The position numbers and the translations under genes are program-made. Positions 55,185 through 64,000 of a DNA stretch of 64,000 bases are shown piece after piece. Source of the DNA: Saccharicrinis aurantiacus (lineage in GTDB: Bacteria; Bacteroidota; Bacteroidia; Bacteroidales; Marinilabiliaceae); the NCBI RefSeq assembly GCF_001660705.2, contig NZ_LYBV02000020.1:124001-188000 (forward strand), written 5' to 3'. A model generated the notes under the pieces. The model was not told the DNA's origin. It was given only the letters and a program-made list of their open reading frames with translations, and did not search any database. The stretch's first letter is position 1. Each line of letters opens with the position of its first letter.

Positions 55185-56261
55185 CTAGTTTATTTTTCGT
55201 AATCGTCCTTCAGTATTCGTTAGAAAAGAGGTTTTTGAGTCTGGTGTTGTTCCTGTTACCTCAAAAGAGTGGCTTAAGGTGTTTAGGGTAATCTGGTATT
55301 TTTGGCTCAGTTCAATATCGATATTTAAAGCTTCTAAGCTTTTAGCATAGTGCTTGTTTAAATTGAAATATTGCTTTTGTGCTTTGTAAATATGAGTGAT
55401 GAACTGACGTAAAAATTCAGTTTCGTAATCGTAGAAATTGTCACCCTCCGTTATTTCATTTTCTAAGAATGTTACCATTCCCCAAAGTTCGGGACGGTGC
55501 ATATCAATGGCGCCAATGGGCGACCATACCCAATTATTTTCGGGTAAGAAACGTCCGGTATTGGGATGTTTCTTTTTGTGGTATGCACCATTAATAACTT
55601 CAGACTCCCATTGAACTCTCGAAAAGTTTATCCGCATATTTTCGCCATGAACAGGCAATCTTTTGGGTGTGTTTGTTGAAATTATGCTTTCCCACGGAAT
55701 GGCTACTTCCACGGTCCAACTATCATCCTTATCATTTGGATTGTTTAAGGTGCCGTTAATTTTTATGGCAGATTGCAGGCCCTTAATGTCGTATTCGTTA
55801 ATAACTGGGCCTGCCTCGCGATATGGTTTGGCCAGATATAAATCCCAAGCAGTATTTAATGCATTCAATTCTAATTCGATGTAATTGTGCGTATCTCCAT
55901 TGGCATCAATAAAAATTTCAATATCGTTGTCGTGAAAAATGACTTCATCTCTATCTTTAATGGTAGCCCAAATGTGTTCTTCCTCTATGTAAAATGCGAA
56001 GTACAAAAAGTCATCGTTCCAAAGTATTTTAGCCATTGTTTCAAAGTAGGGCTTGTGTACATCACGTCCTTCAATATCAACAAATAGGTTTGTCCATTGC
56101 GCATCTTGCCACTCGGGTTTATTGATGTCGCCATTGATAACAATATCACCAGTTATTTTTTTGCATAAGTATCTCTCGGGCTCAATAAACCTAAAGTCTT
56201 GAGCTGATAAAGCTATGCTGCACAAAATTGTGATTAACGATATGTAGACTCTTCTGTTCAT
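55185..56261 (-). CDS. CBM9-like carbohydrate-binding protein
   Basis: 358 residues, signal peptide to about 20 (SIALSAQD). About 35-250 resemble the CBM9/DOMON-like sandwich of outer-surface and periplasmic sugar-binding proteins: ITGDIVINGDINKPEW at the start, HDNDIEIFIDANGDTHNYIE in the middle, WTVEVAIPW later. The C-terminal 100 residues are helical. The start codon overlaps the stop of the C69 gene by one base, so the two are coupled. No catalytic motif seen. Confidence 0.8.
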   Translation of the reverse strand: MNRRVYISLITILCSIALSAQDFRFIEPERYLCKKITGDIVINGDINKPEWQDAQWTNLFVDIEGRDVHKPYFETMAKILWNDDFLYFAFYIEEEHIWATIKDRDEVIFHDNDIEIFIDANGDTHNYIELELNALNTAWDLYLAKPYREAGPVINEYDIKGLQSAIKINGTLNNPNDKDDSWTVEVAIPWESIISTNTPKRLPVHGENMRINFSRVQWESEVINGAYHKKKHPNTGRFLPENNWVWSPIGAIDMHRPELWGMVTFLENEITEGDNFYDYETEFLRQFITHIYKAQKQYFNLNKHYAKSLEALNIDIELSQKYQITLNTLSHSFEVTGTTPDSKTSFLTNTEGRLRKIN

Positions 56262-57874
56262 TAGTAATTGCGTGGTTCTTTGTTTTCAGATTCTTTTTCC
56301 CAAACAGGTAAAACGCGTTCTTCATCATCGGCAATAGCCTTACGATAGAAGTCATTGCTATAACCTTTTTGTTTTGGTCTGTTATCGGCATCACGCACCA
56401 AACCATCATTATATTTTACGATTAGATGATGCGATAATTGCGTCCATTCTTTTAGTAAGGCTTCAGCTTCTTGACTTCCAAACTCTGTAAAGTTGTTGGA
56501 ACGGGTTACATTGTTGTTAGAAGTTTGTTCTTCTTCTAATGCCCTGTAATCATTAATAATATTTGTTTGTACTTCTGTTTGTTTGGCTTTTACATCTTCA
56601 ATCATATCGCTATAGCGAAGATTTACATAGTTGCCCACAAAGTTGAAAACCCACCACATAGATTCCCATGAGAATTCGTTGAAGTTGGCATTGCTATACG
56701 ATTCAGGAATCTCCTGAACGGCCGCATTAAATGGCATATAAATGTTGGTGTAGGTATTGTCTAAACCCAGCCACATTGTTGATTCTGTTTTAGTATCATC
56801 ACCTTTTAGCTCAGCAATAAATGCATAAGCAGTAAGTGGTGTTGAAATGGGGCGTTCCCATGAAGCCTCGGTTTCGTCGACCGTAAATGTTAGCGGACGT
56901 GAGCGGTTGGGGTTGCCATGGGGCCCGGCTTTAAAGCCTTTTTCCATATCCCATGCAGTACCATCGTAATGGCTCCTGCTTAAATCCATTATATCTTGCA
57001 GCGATAATTTTTCATCGGGTTTAACCCATAAAGGATAACGCTCGGCAGATTTATCGCCACGTGCATAATCAGCTGTAAAGTTTTGTGATGGCGCTACTCT
57101 GCGGAAGAAATCCCATACGCGCATTTCGGTATATCGTAATTTGGCAGGATTTGCAGGATCGTATGTGTCGCAAAAGCTAAATGGGCCATCGGTTTTAGGA
57201 TTGTAGTAGCCCTTCTTTTTGGCAAAGCTTACCACATCTTTGGCGTACATAACATTTTCCTTATCCTTAAAATTGATTTCGCCAATGCGAGCATGGTTGG
57301 CATGGGCACTCACGAATCCATCGGGCACTTTTACGGCTACCCATATGGCACCTTTTTCATTGGCACCTTTGCCTATCATTTCTAAAATCCAAGCCTCGTT
57401 GGGGTCGGCAATGGAGAAGCTTTCGCCCTCTGAGCCATAACCATATTCTTCGACAAGTGAAGTGATTACTTTAATCATTTCACGAGCCGTTTTAGAACGT
57501 TGTAAACCCAATTTCATTAGGTGCCAATATTCTAGAAATTCGTTGGTGTTGTGCAGTTCTTCTCTTCCGCCAAAGGTAGTTTCGCCAATGGTAACATTAA
57601 ACTCATTAATGTGGTAACCTATGGTGTGGTATTCTTCTTTAGCTCTTGGTATAAAACCTTCTTTTTTGTTGGGCCACGAAACTACTTTAACGCTGTCCAT
57701 TTTTGTGTATAAGCCACCTTTATGAACTGGAAATACCGGAGAATAGGCTCCATCGTTGGCATAAAAAATATAGTTGGCTCCGCTTTTTGATGCACCATTT
57801 GTGATTAAAAAGTTGGTGCAGGCAAAACTTTCTGCCACAAAGCAAAATACTACGAATAAAAGAAGGCTGCGCAT
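56261..57874 (-). CDS. C69-family dipeptidase (Ntn hydrolase)
   Basis: 537 residues. The signal peptide ends at AESFA and the next residue is Cys19 in CTNFLIT, so removal of the signal would expose the N-terminal Cys nucleophile, as required in PepD-type C69 peptidases. Conserved parts include ANDGAYSPVFPV, a GYHINEFNVTIGETTFGGRE region, and FSIADPNEAWILEMIG. It probably removes dipeptides from glycopeptides or their peptide remains in the periplasm. A gap of 2 bp separates it from the transglutaminase-like gene. Confidence 0.9.
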   Translation of the reverse strand: MRSLLLFVVFCFVAESFACTNFLITNGASKSGANYIFYANDGAYSPVFPVHKGGLYTKMDSVKVVSWPNKKEGFIPRAKEEYHTIGYHINEFNVTIGETTFGGREELHNTNEFLEYWHLMKLGLQRSKTAREMIKVITSLVEEYGYGSEGESFSIADPNEAWILEMIGKGANEKGAIWVAVKVPDGFVSAHANHARIGEINFKDKENVMYAKDVVSFAKKKGYYNPKTDGPFSFCDTYDPANPAKLRYTEMRVWDFFRRVAPSQNFTADYARGDKSAERYPLWVKPDEKLSLQDIMDLSRSHYDGTAWDMEKGFKAGPHGNPNRSRPLTFTVDETEASWERPISTPLTAYAFIAELKGDDTKTESTMWLGLDNTYTNIYMPFNAAVQEIPESYSNANFNEFSWESMWWVFNFVGNYVNLRYSDMIEDVKAKQTEVQTNIINDYRALEEEQTSNNNVTRSNNFTEFGSQEAEALLKEWTQLSHHLIVKYNDGLVRDADNRPKQKGYSNDFYRKAIADDEERVLPVWEKESENKEPRNY

Positions 57875-57876
57875 GT

Positions 57877-59061
57877 TTATATTTTTTGGTTGTGGAACAA
57901 AATGATTTGTTGGTTCTCAGAAATAGCTGTCACCTTTTTTGAAACGAGCTGCCCATTGGCATTGATGAAGCTTAGACTAAAATCAGTTCCTTTCTCAACT
58001 TTAAAAGTTAAGTATCGGTTCATATCATCAATGGAGCCGCTTGTTTCTCCGCTATTAATGGTTTCGCCATTGGCAATAAGGCTTACTTCTGCTTTAACGC
58101 GATTGTTACCCGCCAAGCTGCAATCTTCATTTTTGAGCATTACCACCTGCAATTCAACGCTATTTTGTGAATTATTTCTAGCCAGTTCCTTTTGGTATAA
58201 ATCAATGTATCTATCGGTAACATCAACGGCATGCACGTATTTAATATTATCATCCCATACCAATGGAAAATGTAGTTTGGTTGGCTTAAATGAGGATGCA
58301 TACATCCATTGTTCAGGTTTTGATTTATCGGCCTTGCCGGCACGCTCTAAAAACCAAGCCTCGTCAAAAGTACCTGATGGATAATATTCGGTAAAGTGCC
58401 ATTGGCCGTTTACATAAACCTCAACCCAATTGTGGTTGCCCGAGTTGTTAAACCAATTGGGAGTTCCGGCAACACGAGCCGGAATACCAACAGCTCTGAA
58501 GGCATCAACCAATAGTATTGATAAACCAGAACACGAAGCCATGCCAAGTTCTATAGATTCGTATGGACTCTGGTCGGGCTTTTCTCTATCGGTATTATAT
58601 TCTACATTGAGCTCACTTAGAATATTGTTGTTAACAGCCCAAATGGCTTCTTCAATACTTGAAGCATCGCTCACATATTTGCTAAACCGTTTATAAAAAT
58701 CAGGGCGCCAATAATCTCTGCGTTCATTTAATGAAGCATAAGGAAGGACTTCGTTAAAGAAAATATCCTTATCTAAATTTTTTGCCCATGCATAATCATT
58801 GCGAGCGATATAGGCATATTTAATATTCTCAATTAGATATTCTGCACTTAATTCTTCTAAATCATGTTTGGGCATGTATTGAATTAAAAATTCAAGGGCT
58901 TCTTTTTGCTCGCCTTTAAAATTCGCTAAAGCCATTTCTAATTCGTGTGCGTTATTGCCACTTTGGGCAAGCGCATTTTGAATTGGTTCGCTGTACTTGT
59001 TTGAACATGAAGTTGCGATAAGCAATATTGCTAGTGCAATTATATTTAGTGTTTTATGCAT
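57877..59061 (-). CDS. Transglutaminase-like lipoprotein (putative peptidase or amidase)
   Basis: 394 residues, lipobox LLIATSC (Cys19). The core (about 165-260) has Cys177 in MASCSGLSILLVDAFRA, the GIPARVAG motif and His210 in SGNHNWVEVYVNGQWHFTE, the triad layout of the transglutaminase/PNGase-like superfamily. Eukaryotic peptide N-glycanases share this fold, so a role on glycopeptides is possible, but protease or amidase action is as likely. It lies 1 bp after the GH2 gene and 2 bp before the C69 gene. Confidence 0.82.
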   Translation of the reverse strand: MHKTLNIIALAILLIATSCSNKYSEPIQNALAQSGNNAHELEMALANFKGEQKEALEFLIQYMPKHDLEELSAEYLIENIKYAYIARNDYAWAKNLDKDIFFNEVLPYASLNERRDYWRPDFYKRFSKYVSDASSIEEAIWAVNNNILSELNVEYNTDREKPDQSPYESIELGMASCSGLSILLVDAFRAVGIPARVAGTPNWFNNSGNHNWVEVYVNGQWHFTEYYPSGTFDEAWFLERAGKADKSKPEQWMYASSFKPTKLHFPLVWDDNIKYVHAVDVTDRYIDLYQKELARNNSQNSVELQVVMLKNEDCSLAGNNRVKAEVSLIANGETINSGETSGSIDDMNRYLTFKVEKGTDFSLSFINANGQLVSKKVTAISENQQIILFHNQKI

Positions 59062-59062
59062 A

Positions 59063-61615
59063 TTAGTATGTGTCAGTTATTGATTTAAGTGTGATGGATT
59101 CGGTGGATAAAGTTTTGCCATTGGTTGATTTAAAATCGATGACATACTCTTGTTTAGGCACTAAATCGAAATAATTGTCGCTCCAGCGTCCTTCAATAGA
59201 AGCGCTTATCTCAAGGTTTTTAATGAATGTATTGCTCTTAAGAATTACTTGTTGTATTCCGTTTTTAGAAACTACCTTATAATCGATTTTACCTTTGCTT
59301 AGCTTTAAATCTTTTACCTTAGAAAATAAGAAAGTTGATTGTGTATTGTGTTTGTCATACCTAGTATTAAGTACCAATACTAAATCGTTCAGATTTTCTG
59401 ATTTGCTTAAAGAGGTTAGTGCTTCGTTAAGTATTATTTTATTCTCATTAGCTTTTAATTGGAAGTCTTTATTTTGCTCCCAAACCATTGTACCATCCAA
59501 CTTAATAATTTGAAGGTGACTGCTTACTTTGCAATCCTCAATTTTATCAGATATAATGTGAACGCTTAAATTACCCTCGTTAATTATTGCTGACGAAATT
59601 ACTGGCTCAAACGCCTTTTTGATAAAATATTGCATGGCTTTCCAATTGCCTAAATAGTCGATTCCCGACCAAGATACGGCTGGCCAAACATCGTTTAACT
59701 GCCAATATAAAGTGCCCATGTTAAAAGGTTTGTTACGACGGTGTGCCTCAAACCCAATGCGCATTCCTTCAGCTTGCATTACCTGATTTAGATAGACAAA
59801 ATCTTGAAAGTTGCTTGGCATAATGTAGTCGCGCTTCAGGTATTCTTTAATGGTAACATTACCAATAGAACTTTTCTGGTGGGCCCGCATTACATCAGAA
59901 TCTATATCCCAATCTTTCTCTTCAGAAAATGTTTTTATGGTTTCCATGCTTGGGAATGACTGAAAGCCAAATTCACTCATGAAACGAGGTACGTACTCAT
60001 TCATTTTCTCAAACTCATGTTTTCCCCACCAAACACCCCAATAATGGTTATCGGCAATGTTCATGTCGGCTTTATTGCCCCAATTACTGATGGGAGAGGA
60101 GTCGTAGTAGAATCGTTCAGCATCAAGCTCTTTAATTTTTCGCGGAAGCAGTTGATTGAATAATTTATCGTAACCCTCAAGTAATTCTTTTTGGTCGGCT
60201 TCGGTATAGCCATATTTTTCTTGCCATCCCCAGTTATCCCAGCCAACTTTAATTTCGTTGTTACCACACCACATAGCTAATGAAGGGTGATTTCTTAGAC
60301 GCTTAATATTGTATTCAGCTTCTTTTTCAACATTGTTTAAAAATGCATCATCAGAAGGATACATGGTGCATCCGAAGATAAAATCTTGCCAAACCAATAT
60401 GCCTTTTTCATTTGCTAACTTATAGAAATAATCATCTTCGTAAATGCCACCACCCCAAATACGAACCATGTTCATGTTCGATTCAATCACATTATCGAAA
60501 TACGTATCGTAAATAGAATCTCTTACTCCACCTAAAAAAGAGTGGTTTGGAATTGCATTAACCCCTTTAATGAAGGTTGGAATGCCATTTACCTTTAAAT
60601 AGAAACTTTCGCCAATAGAATCAGGCTCATTGATGACTTCAATGGTTCTTAGTCCGATGCTTTGTTTTTGTTTATCCGCAATATTATCATCAATAACCAA
60701 TCGTGTCTCAAAATGGTATAAATGTGCTTCTCCCATTCCATTGGGCCACCATAATTCAGGATCATCAATGGTATATTTTAGTTTAATGTTGTTTGTGCCT
60801 TTCTGTAAGTTTACTGATTTGCTGGCAACAATATCTCCATCGGCTATAAGCTTTAGTTTTGCATCTATTTGAGACGAAGATTCTACCTCAGTATCAAAAG
60901 CAATTTGAGCTTGTTTGCGACTTAGCATTTTTTGAGTAAAGTGTACATCGGTAATTTGTGCATCATTCCAGGCTTTAATCGAAATTGGTCGCCAAATACC
61001 CGATGTTACAAATCGTGGTCCCCAATCCCAACCATAGTGGTAAGGTGCTTTGCGGGTAAAAACACTCAGGTGTTCATCAGACCTATCATTATCTGCCGGA
61101 TAGATAAAGTTGGATTTATCAAAGGCAGGCATGGCCATTTTTATGGGAGAGTGAAAATATATTTGAATGGTATTTTCACCTTCAACCAAGTACTCTTTCA
61201 CAGCTTTATCGTAGGCAACAAACATATTTTCAGTAGAAAGAATTTGATAGCCGTTTATGCTCACGTCAGCATAAGTATCTAAACCTTTAAACTTAAAATT
61301 AATGTGTTGGTTGCTAAGCAGCTTTTGATCGACATAAAAGGTGCCCTTGTATTGCCAATCCTTATGTTCAACCCATTGTAAGTTCTCTTCATTATTACCA
61401 TAAAATGGATCTTCGATAATTTTATTTTTAAATAAATCGAGGTGTACATTTCCGGGCACAACTGCAGGATACCAATCGTTACTCTCAGCTTGTGAGAATT
61501 CCCATTGGGCTTCTAAATCGTTAATGGAAAAATTTTCTTCCATTGATTGGCACGATTGAAAAAGCGGCGCCAAACAAACTGTTACTAGAACTGATAATTG
61601 AAGTATCCTGAGCAT
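59063..61615 (-). CDS. GH2 beta-mannosidase lipoprotein
   Basis: 850 residues, lipobox ending at Cys22 (PLFQSC). Sugar-binding sandwich at about 28-210 (FKGLDTYADVSING), Ig-like domain, TIM barrel about 325-600 with acid/base Glu454 in WCGNNE and nucleophile Glu548 in FMSEFGFQSFPS, the form of that motif seen in beta-mannosidases. It would cut the Man-beta-1,4-GlcNAc bond of the N-glycan core after the alpha-mannoses are gone. 6 bp after cutC and 1 bp before the transglutaminase-like gene. Confidence 0.94.
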   Translation of the reverse strand: MLRILQLSVLVTVCLAPLFQSCQSMEENFSINDLEAQWEFSQAESNDWYPAVVPGNVHLDLFKNKIIEDPFYGNNEENLQWVEHKDWQYKGTFYVDQKLLSNQHINFKFKGLDTYADVSINGYQILSTENMFVAYDKAVKEYLVEGENTIQIYFHSPIKMAMPAFDKSNFIYPADNDRSDEHLSVFTRKAPYHYGWDWGPRFVTSGIWRPISIKAWNDAQITDVHFTQKMLSRKQAQIAFDTEVESSSQIDAKLKLIADGDIVASKSVNLQKGTNNIKLKYTIDDPELWWPNGMGEAHLYHFETRLVIDDNIADKQKQSIGLRTIEVINEPDSIGESFYLKVNGIPTFIKGVNAIPNHSFLGGVRDSIYDTYFDNVIESNMNMVRIWGGGIYEDDYFYKLANEKGILVWQDFIFGCTMYPSDDAFLNNVEKEAEYNIKRLRNHPSLAMWCGNNEIKVGWDNWGWQEKYGYTEADQKELLEGYDKLFNQLLPRKIKELDAERFYYDSSPISNWGNKADMNIADNHYWGVWWGKHEFEKMNEYVPRFMSEFGFQSFPSMETIKTFSEEKDWDIDSDVMRAHQKSSIGNVTIKEYLKRDYIMPSNFQDFVYLNQVMQAEGMRIGFEAHRRNKPFNMGTLYWQLNDVWPAVSWSGIDYLGNWKAMQYFIKKAFEPVISSAIINEGNLSVHIISDKIEDCKVSSHLQIIKLDGTMVWEQNKDFQLKANENKIILNEALTSLSKSENLNDLVLVLNTRYDKHNTQSTFLFSKVKDLKLSKGKIDYKVVSKNGIQQVILKSNTFIKNLEISASIEGRWSDNYFDLVPKQEYVIDFKSTNGKTLSTESITLKSITDTY

Positions 61616-61621
61616 AATAGA

Positions 61622-62365
61622 TTATTTTAGTTGTTTGATTACCGAAAGTGCTGCTGTAATTTTTTCGGTATCAACAGTTAATTTAGAGTATTCTTCAGAC
61701 TCTACATTTCCCATGTTTAATCTGTGATTAAAGAATTCCATCTCAGATTTTATTTCTTTCACTGCCGACATATGAAACTCGGTGGCGCCAGTTTCTTTTT
61801 GTAGTTGAGCAATATTTGAAGCATTTACGCCGCTGCCTACTAACACTGTAATGCGATTATTGGCTTGTTGAATCATTTGTTGTAAGGTTTTACGTCCTTC
61901 AACAGCTGTATCTTCCATACCAGAACTAAGCACAATATCTACCCCAATTTCTATCAAATCATCCAAGGCTTTTTTTGGGTCATTTGACATGTCAAATGCT
62001 CTATGAAAGGTGAATTTCATTGGACGAGCTAGTTCAACCAATTCTTTTGTGCGTTTAATATCAATACTACCATCGGCATTTAAAACGCCTGAAACTACGC
62101 CATGTACACCAAGTAGTTTGGCTAATTCAATATCACTTTTAATTACTTCAAACTCTGAATCAGAGTATAAAAAATCGCCACCGCGTGGCCTAACAATTAT
62201 AAATATATCAGGATGACCTGTTTCTATGGCAGCTTTAACAAAACCTGCACTTGGAGTTGTTCCGCCCTCTTTTATGTTGTTACATAATTCAAGACGATCT
62301 ACTCCAAGTTTTAAAGCTGCTTTTACACCTTCTATATTGTATGTACTTACTTCTAATTTAAACAT
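61622..62365 (-). CDS. cutC: CutC-family TIM-barrel protein
   Basis: 247 residues, cytoplasmic. Family motifs: KLGVDRLELCNNIKEGGTTPS at the start (read in two parts: KLGVDRLELCNN and EGGTTPS), FIIVRPRGGDFLYSD, FTFHRAFDM, LSSGM, VGSGVNA. CutC was described as a copper homeostasis protein, but that role is contested. Its TIM barrel and presence between a beta-mannosidase and a DeoR regulator suggest a sugar-related role here. 34 bp after the regulator gene. Confidence 0.9.
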   Translation of the reverse strand: MFKLEVSTYNIEGVKAALKLGVDRLELCNNIKEGGTTPSAGFVKAAIETGHPDIFIIVRPRGGDFLYSDSEFEVIKSDIELAKLLGVHGVVSGVLNADGSIDIKRTKELVELARPMKFTFHRAFDMSNDPKKALDDLIEIGVDIVLSSGMEDTAVEGRKTLQQMIQQANNRITVLVGSGVNASNIAQLQKETGATEFHMSAVKEIKSEMEFFNHRLNMGNVESEEYSKLTVDTEKITAALSVIKQLK

Positions 62366-62399
62366 TGATGCTTTTTAATAAACTTTTTAACTGTATAAA

Positions 62400-63173
62400 T
62401 TAGAGCAGAGTTAATCCCGCTAAGGATTTGTAGTTGATTAATGATTGGTCCTCTGGGTTGAGTTCGGTAATTAGGTAATTTAATTTTTCGGTAGGTATAA
62501 TATTAAAGCTTTGAACAGAGCCAAGTTTTTCACTTAAGGCAACAGAAACTACCAAGGCACTTCTTTCTGCCATTTTTCTTTTTACCAAAACTTCTGTTCG
62601 GTCAATATCGGTTAATCCTTTTTCAATGCTAAAGCTTCTTGTACCAATGAAAAAGATATCGGCATTTACCTCATTTAATATATTAATGGTATCTGCGCCA
62701 ACTGTAATAGGAACGCCTGATAATATGCGGCCTCCTAAAAAGTGCGTTTGAATATTTGGTTTATTGAGCAATTCAATGGCAACAGGTAAACAGTTCGTCA
62801 TTACTGATATATTTATATCGTTGGGTAATTGACTGGCTATTTCTTGATTGGTAGTACCTCCATCTATAAAAATAAGCATATCGTCTTTTAATAACGAGAT
62901 GGCTTTTTGTGCGATGATCTTCTTCTCTTCAAAGGCAAAAGTTTTTCTATCATCATAGTTCATAGGGATGTATGCCGAAGAATCGTTCAGCACCGCTCCG
63001 CCATGAACTTTTCTGATAAGTCCTTTTTGCGAAAGTTCTTTTAGATCTCTTCTAATGGTATCTTCAGAAACATTCAGTTCTATACTTAATTCTGATGATA
63101 AAACTTTAGATGATTGTTTTATCATATCCAGAATTTCCTGATGCCTTTCTTCCTTTAACATTGTAGTGTGCAT
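62400..63173 (-). CDS. DeoR-family transcriptional regulator
   Basis: 257 residues (ATG at 63158 possible). N-terminal winged helix about 5-60, with the family signature VSEDTIRRDLKELSQKGLI then VHGGAVL. The C-terminal DeoR sensor domain (about 78-240: IFIDGGTTNQEIA, VMTNCLPVAIEL, FLGGRI, FIGTRSFSIEKGLTD) binds sugar phosphates in characterised members. It sits inside the operon, 21 bp after the PNGase F gene, and is a likely self-acting controller of N-glycan use through a mannose- or GlcNAc-derived phosphate. Confidence 0.9.
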   Translation of the reverse strand: MHTTMLKEERHQEILDMIKQSSKVLSSELSIELNVSEDTIRRDLKELSQKGLIRKVHGGAVLNDSSAYIPMNYDDRKTFAFEEKKIIAQKAISLLKDDMLIFIDGGTTNQEIASQLPNDINISVMTNCLPVAIELLNKPNIQTHFLGGRILSGVPITVGADTINILNEVNADIFFIGTRSFSIEKGLTDIDRTEVLVKRKMAERSALVVSVALSEKLGSVQSFNIIPTEKLNYLITELNPEDQSLINYKSLAGLTLL

Positions 63174-63194
63174 ATTATATATAATTAGGTGAAT

Positions 63195-64000
63195 TTATTG
63201 TAGTGTTATGTATGCGGATACGTTCCAATGGTTCAATTCATTTTCCTTTTCTTGTTGTGCCTGAGGAATTGAAATTGAGATTGTATTTTCTCCTTTTTTC
63301 AGGTTGTTGAGTTCAATAACAAAGGGCTCCACTTGTGAGCCTGGGCACCAGTTTGATCGAGAATAATCAGATGATGCAATAAACTCATCAATTTCTAATT
63401 CTTTGGTATCTCCTGTTTTTAGGTTGCCCATAACGGCAGTTCTTTTTTCAGTCCAAACACCAGAATGCGGGTTGAAGCGTCTGAACGAAGCACAATCATC
63501 TCTCCAAGGAATATCGCTATAAATGATTTCATTGTTTACTGTGATAATGTTCTCCTTTTTTACAAATTCGTCGCCACCTGAGTGACCACCATGACCCGTT
63601 GTGATGTACTGTAATTGAGCGCTTTTATAATTAGCGGGTAATTCAAACGTGTATTCTAAATTACCTCTGCTAAAACCATCATATAGTTTTTCAGGTTCAA
63701 TATACCTTACAGTGTTTACTAATGGGATTACCTGAGTTTTTGTAATAGGATCTACTTCAGCTTTCGATTCTGTATAATTTAGTTTGGCAGAGAATTCATA
63801 TCCTCCTTGAGTCCATACATCAATAAAGGCCCCAATCCATACTTCTCCTTCTAATTCGCTAATTAGTTGAGTTACATCTTGCTCCCAAACTACTTTTTCT
63901 TCCCAATGTGGGATGTATACAGGCTTACGTTTCATTAAGTTCGGATCGTTAGAATAATACCCGATTCCAAAAGGAGTCATAAATCTTAAAATCTCAATCG
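63195..64000 (-). CDS. Peptide-N4-(N-acetyl-beta-glucosaminyl)asparagine amidase F (PNGase F), 5' partial
   Basis: The frame is open to the right edge, so the start lies outside; 267 codons are visible. They hold motifs I recognise from PNGase F: TTGHGGHSGGDEFV, IPWRDDCASFRRFNP, and ASSDYSRSNWCPGSQVEPF, with the two PNGase F-type sandwich domains (the last ending WNVSAYITLQ). The enzyme cuts the bond between Asn and the first GlcNAc, turning Asn into Asp and freeing the whole glycan. As the first visible gene of the twelve-gene operon, it defines the substrate: N-glycoproteins. Confidence 0.93.
   Translation of the reverse strand, partial: IEILRFMTPFGIGYYSNDPNLMKRKPVYIPHWEEKVVWEQDVTQLISELEGEVWIGAFIDVWTQGGYEFSAKLNYTESKAEVDPITKTQVIPLVNTVRYIEPEKLYDGFSRGNLEYTFELPANYKSAQLQYITTGHGGHSGGDEFVKKENIITVNNEIIYSDIPWRDDCASFRRFNPHSGVWTEKRTAVMGNLKTGDTKELEIDEFIASSDYSRSNWCPGSQVEPFVIELNNLKKGENTISISIPQAQQEKENELNHWNVSAYITLQ

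Overview
The window is chromosomal DNA of a Bacteroidota bacterium, most likely a free-living, polysaccharide-degrading member of the Marinilabiliales/Bacteroidales type. Evidence: a SusC/SusD pair, type IX secretion sorting tails (the 1-474 partial gene, the GH26 and the SASA esterase), many surface lipoproteins, TAnnTTTG-type -7 promoter elements, IntDOT-like tyrosine recombinase chemistry, and high A+T content. I ran no database searches; family calls rest on motifs I can read.

Layout. (1) 1-7332: the tail of a BNR-repeat secreted protein, then a SusC/SusD/SusE-like glycan uptake operon. (2) 7333-8657: a 368-bp tandem duplication carrying a terminator hairpin, then a decayed, internally deleted copy of the GH26 gene found 6 kb further on. 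(3) 8658-10582: a zinc-starvation operon (Zur-type Fur, COG0523 GTPase, MerC-like membrane protein) with two perfect 7-1-7 palindromes over its promoter. (4) 10886-18503: an Oar-like TonB-dependent receptor, then on the other strand a GH26 mannanase and a SASA-type acetylesterase, both with T9SS tails. (5) 18718-19057: a sigma-54 promoter followed by two small units that share a leader motif, each ending in a terminator; a candidate small RNA locus.

(6) 19305-35985: an integrative element of about 16.7 kb in the 3' end of tRNA-Ala(GGC), bounded by 47-bp direct repeats. Its left part holds integrase, hypothetical, excisionase-like HTH, RepA-like ATPase, DUF6371/Toprim protein and a zinc-finger coiled-coil gene. 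Its cargo is the most exciting part: a compact class III lanthipeptide-type cluster with a TPR-LuxR regulator, a secreted acidic-repeat protein, a 29-residue precursor (27706-27795, too small for usual ORF calling), a LanKC synthetase (kinase plus zinc-less LanC-like cyclase), an ABC exporter and a dedicated TonB-dependent outer-membrane receptor. The right end is a graveyard of IS982 and IS1595-type transposases.

(7) 36173-40348: an ECF sigma factor, a putative anti-sigma protein and two paralogous outer-membrane barrel proteins, one with WG repeats. (8) 40393-45734: a 20-bp perfect hairpin with degenerate repeats, a GH92 3'-end fragment, two DUF3857/transglutaminase-like genes, and the matching GH92 3' end, so that the gene pair is flanked by 323-bp direct repeats. 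(9) 45414-64000 (minus strand): a twelve-gene, tightly packed operon for N-glycoprotein breakdown: PNGase F (partial), DeoR regulator, CutC, GH2 beta-mannosidase, transglutaminase-like lipoprotein, C69 dipeptidase, CBM9-like protein, GHL10-like hydrolase, GH92, aspartylglucosaminidase, GH92, GH92. Together these could release high-mannose N-glycans, trim them to GlcNAc, split GlcNAc-Asn and digest the peptide.
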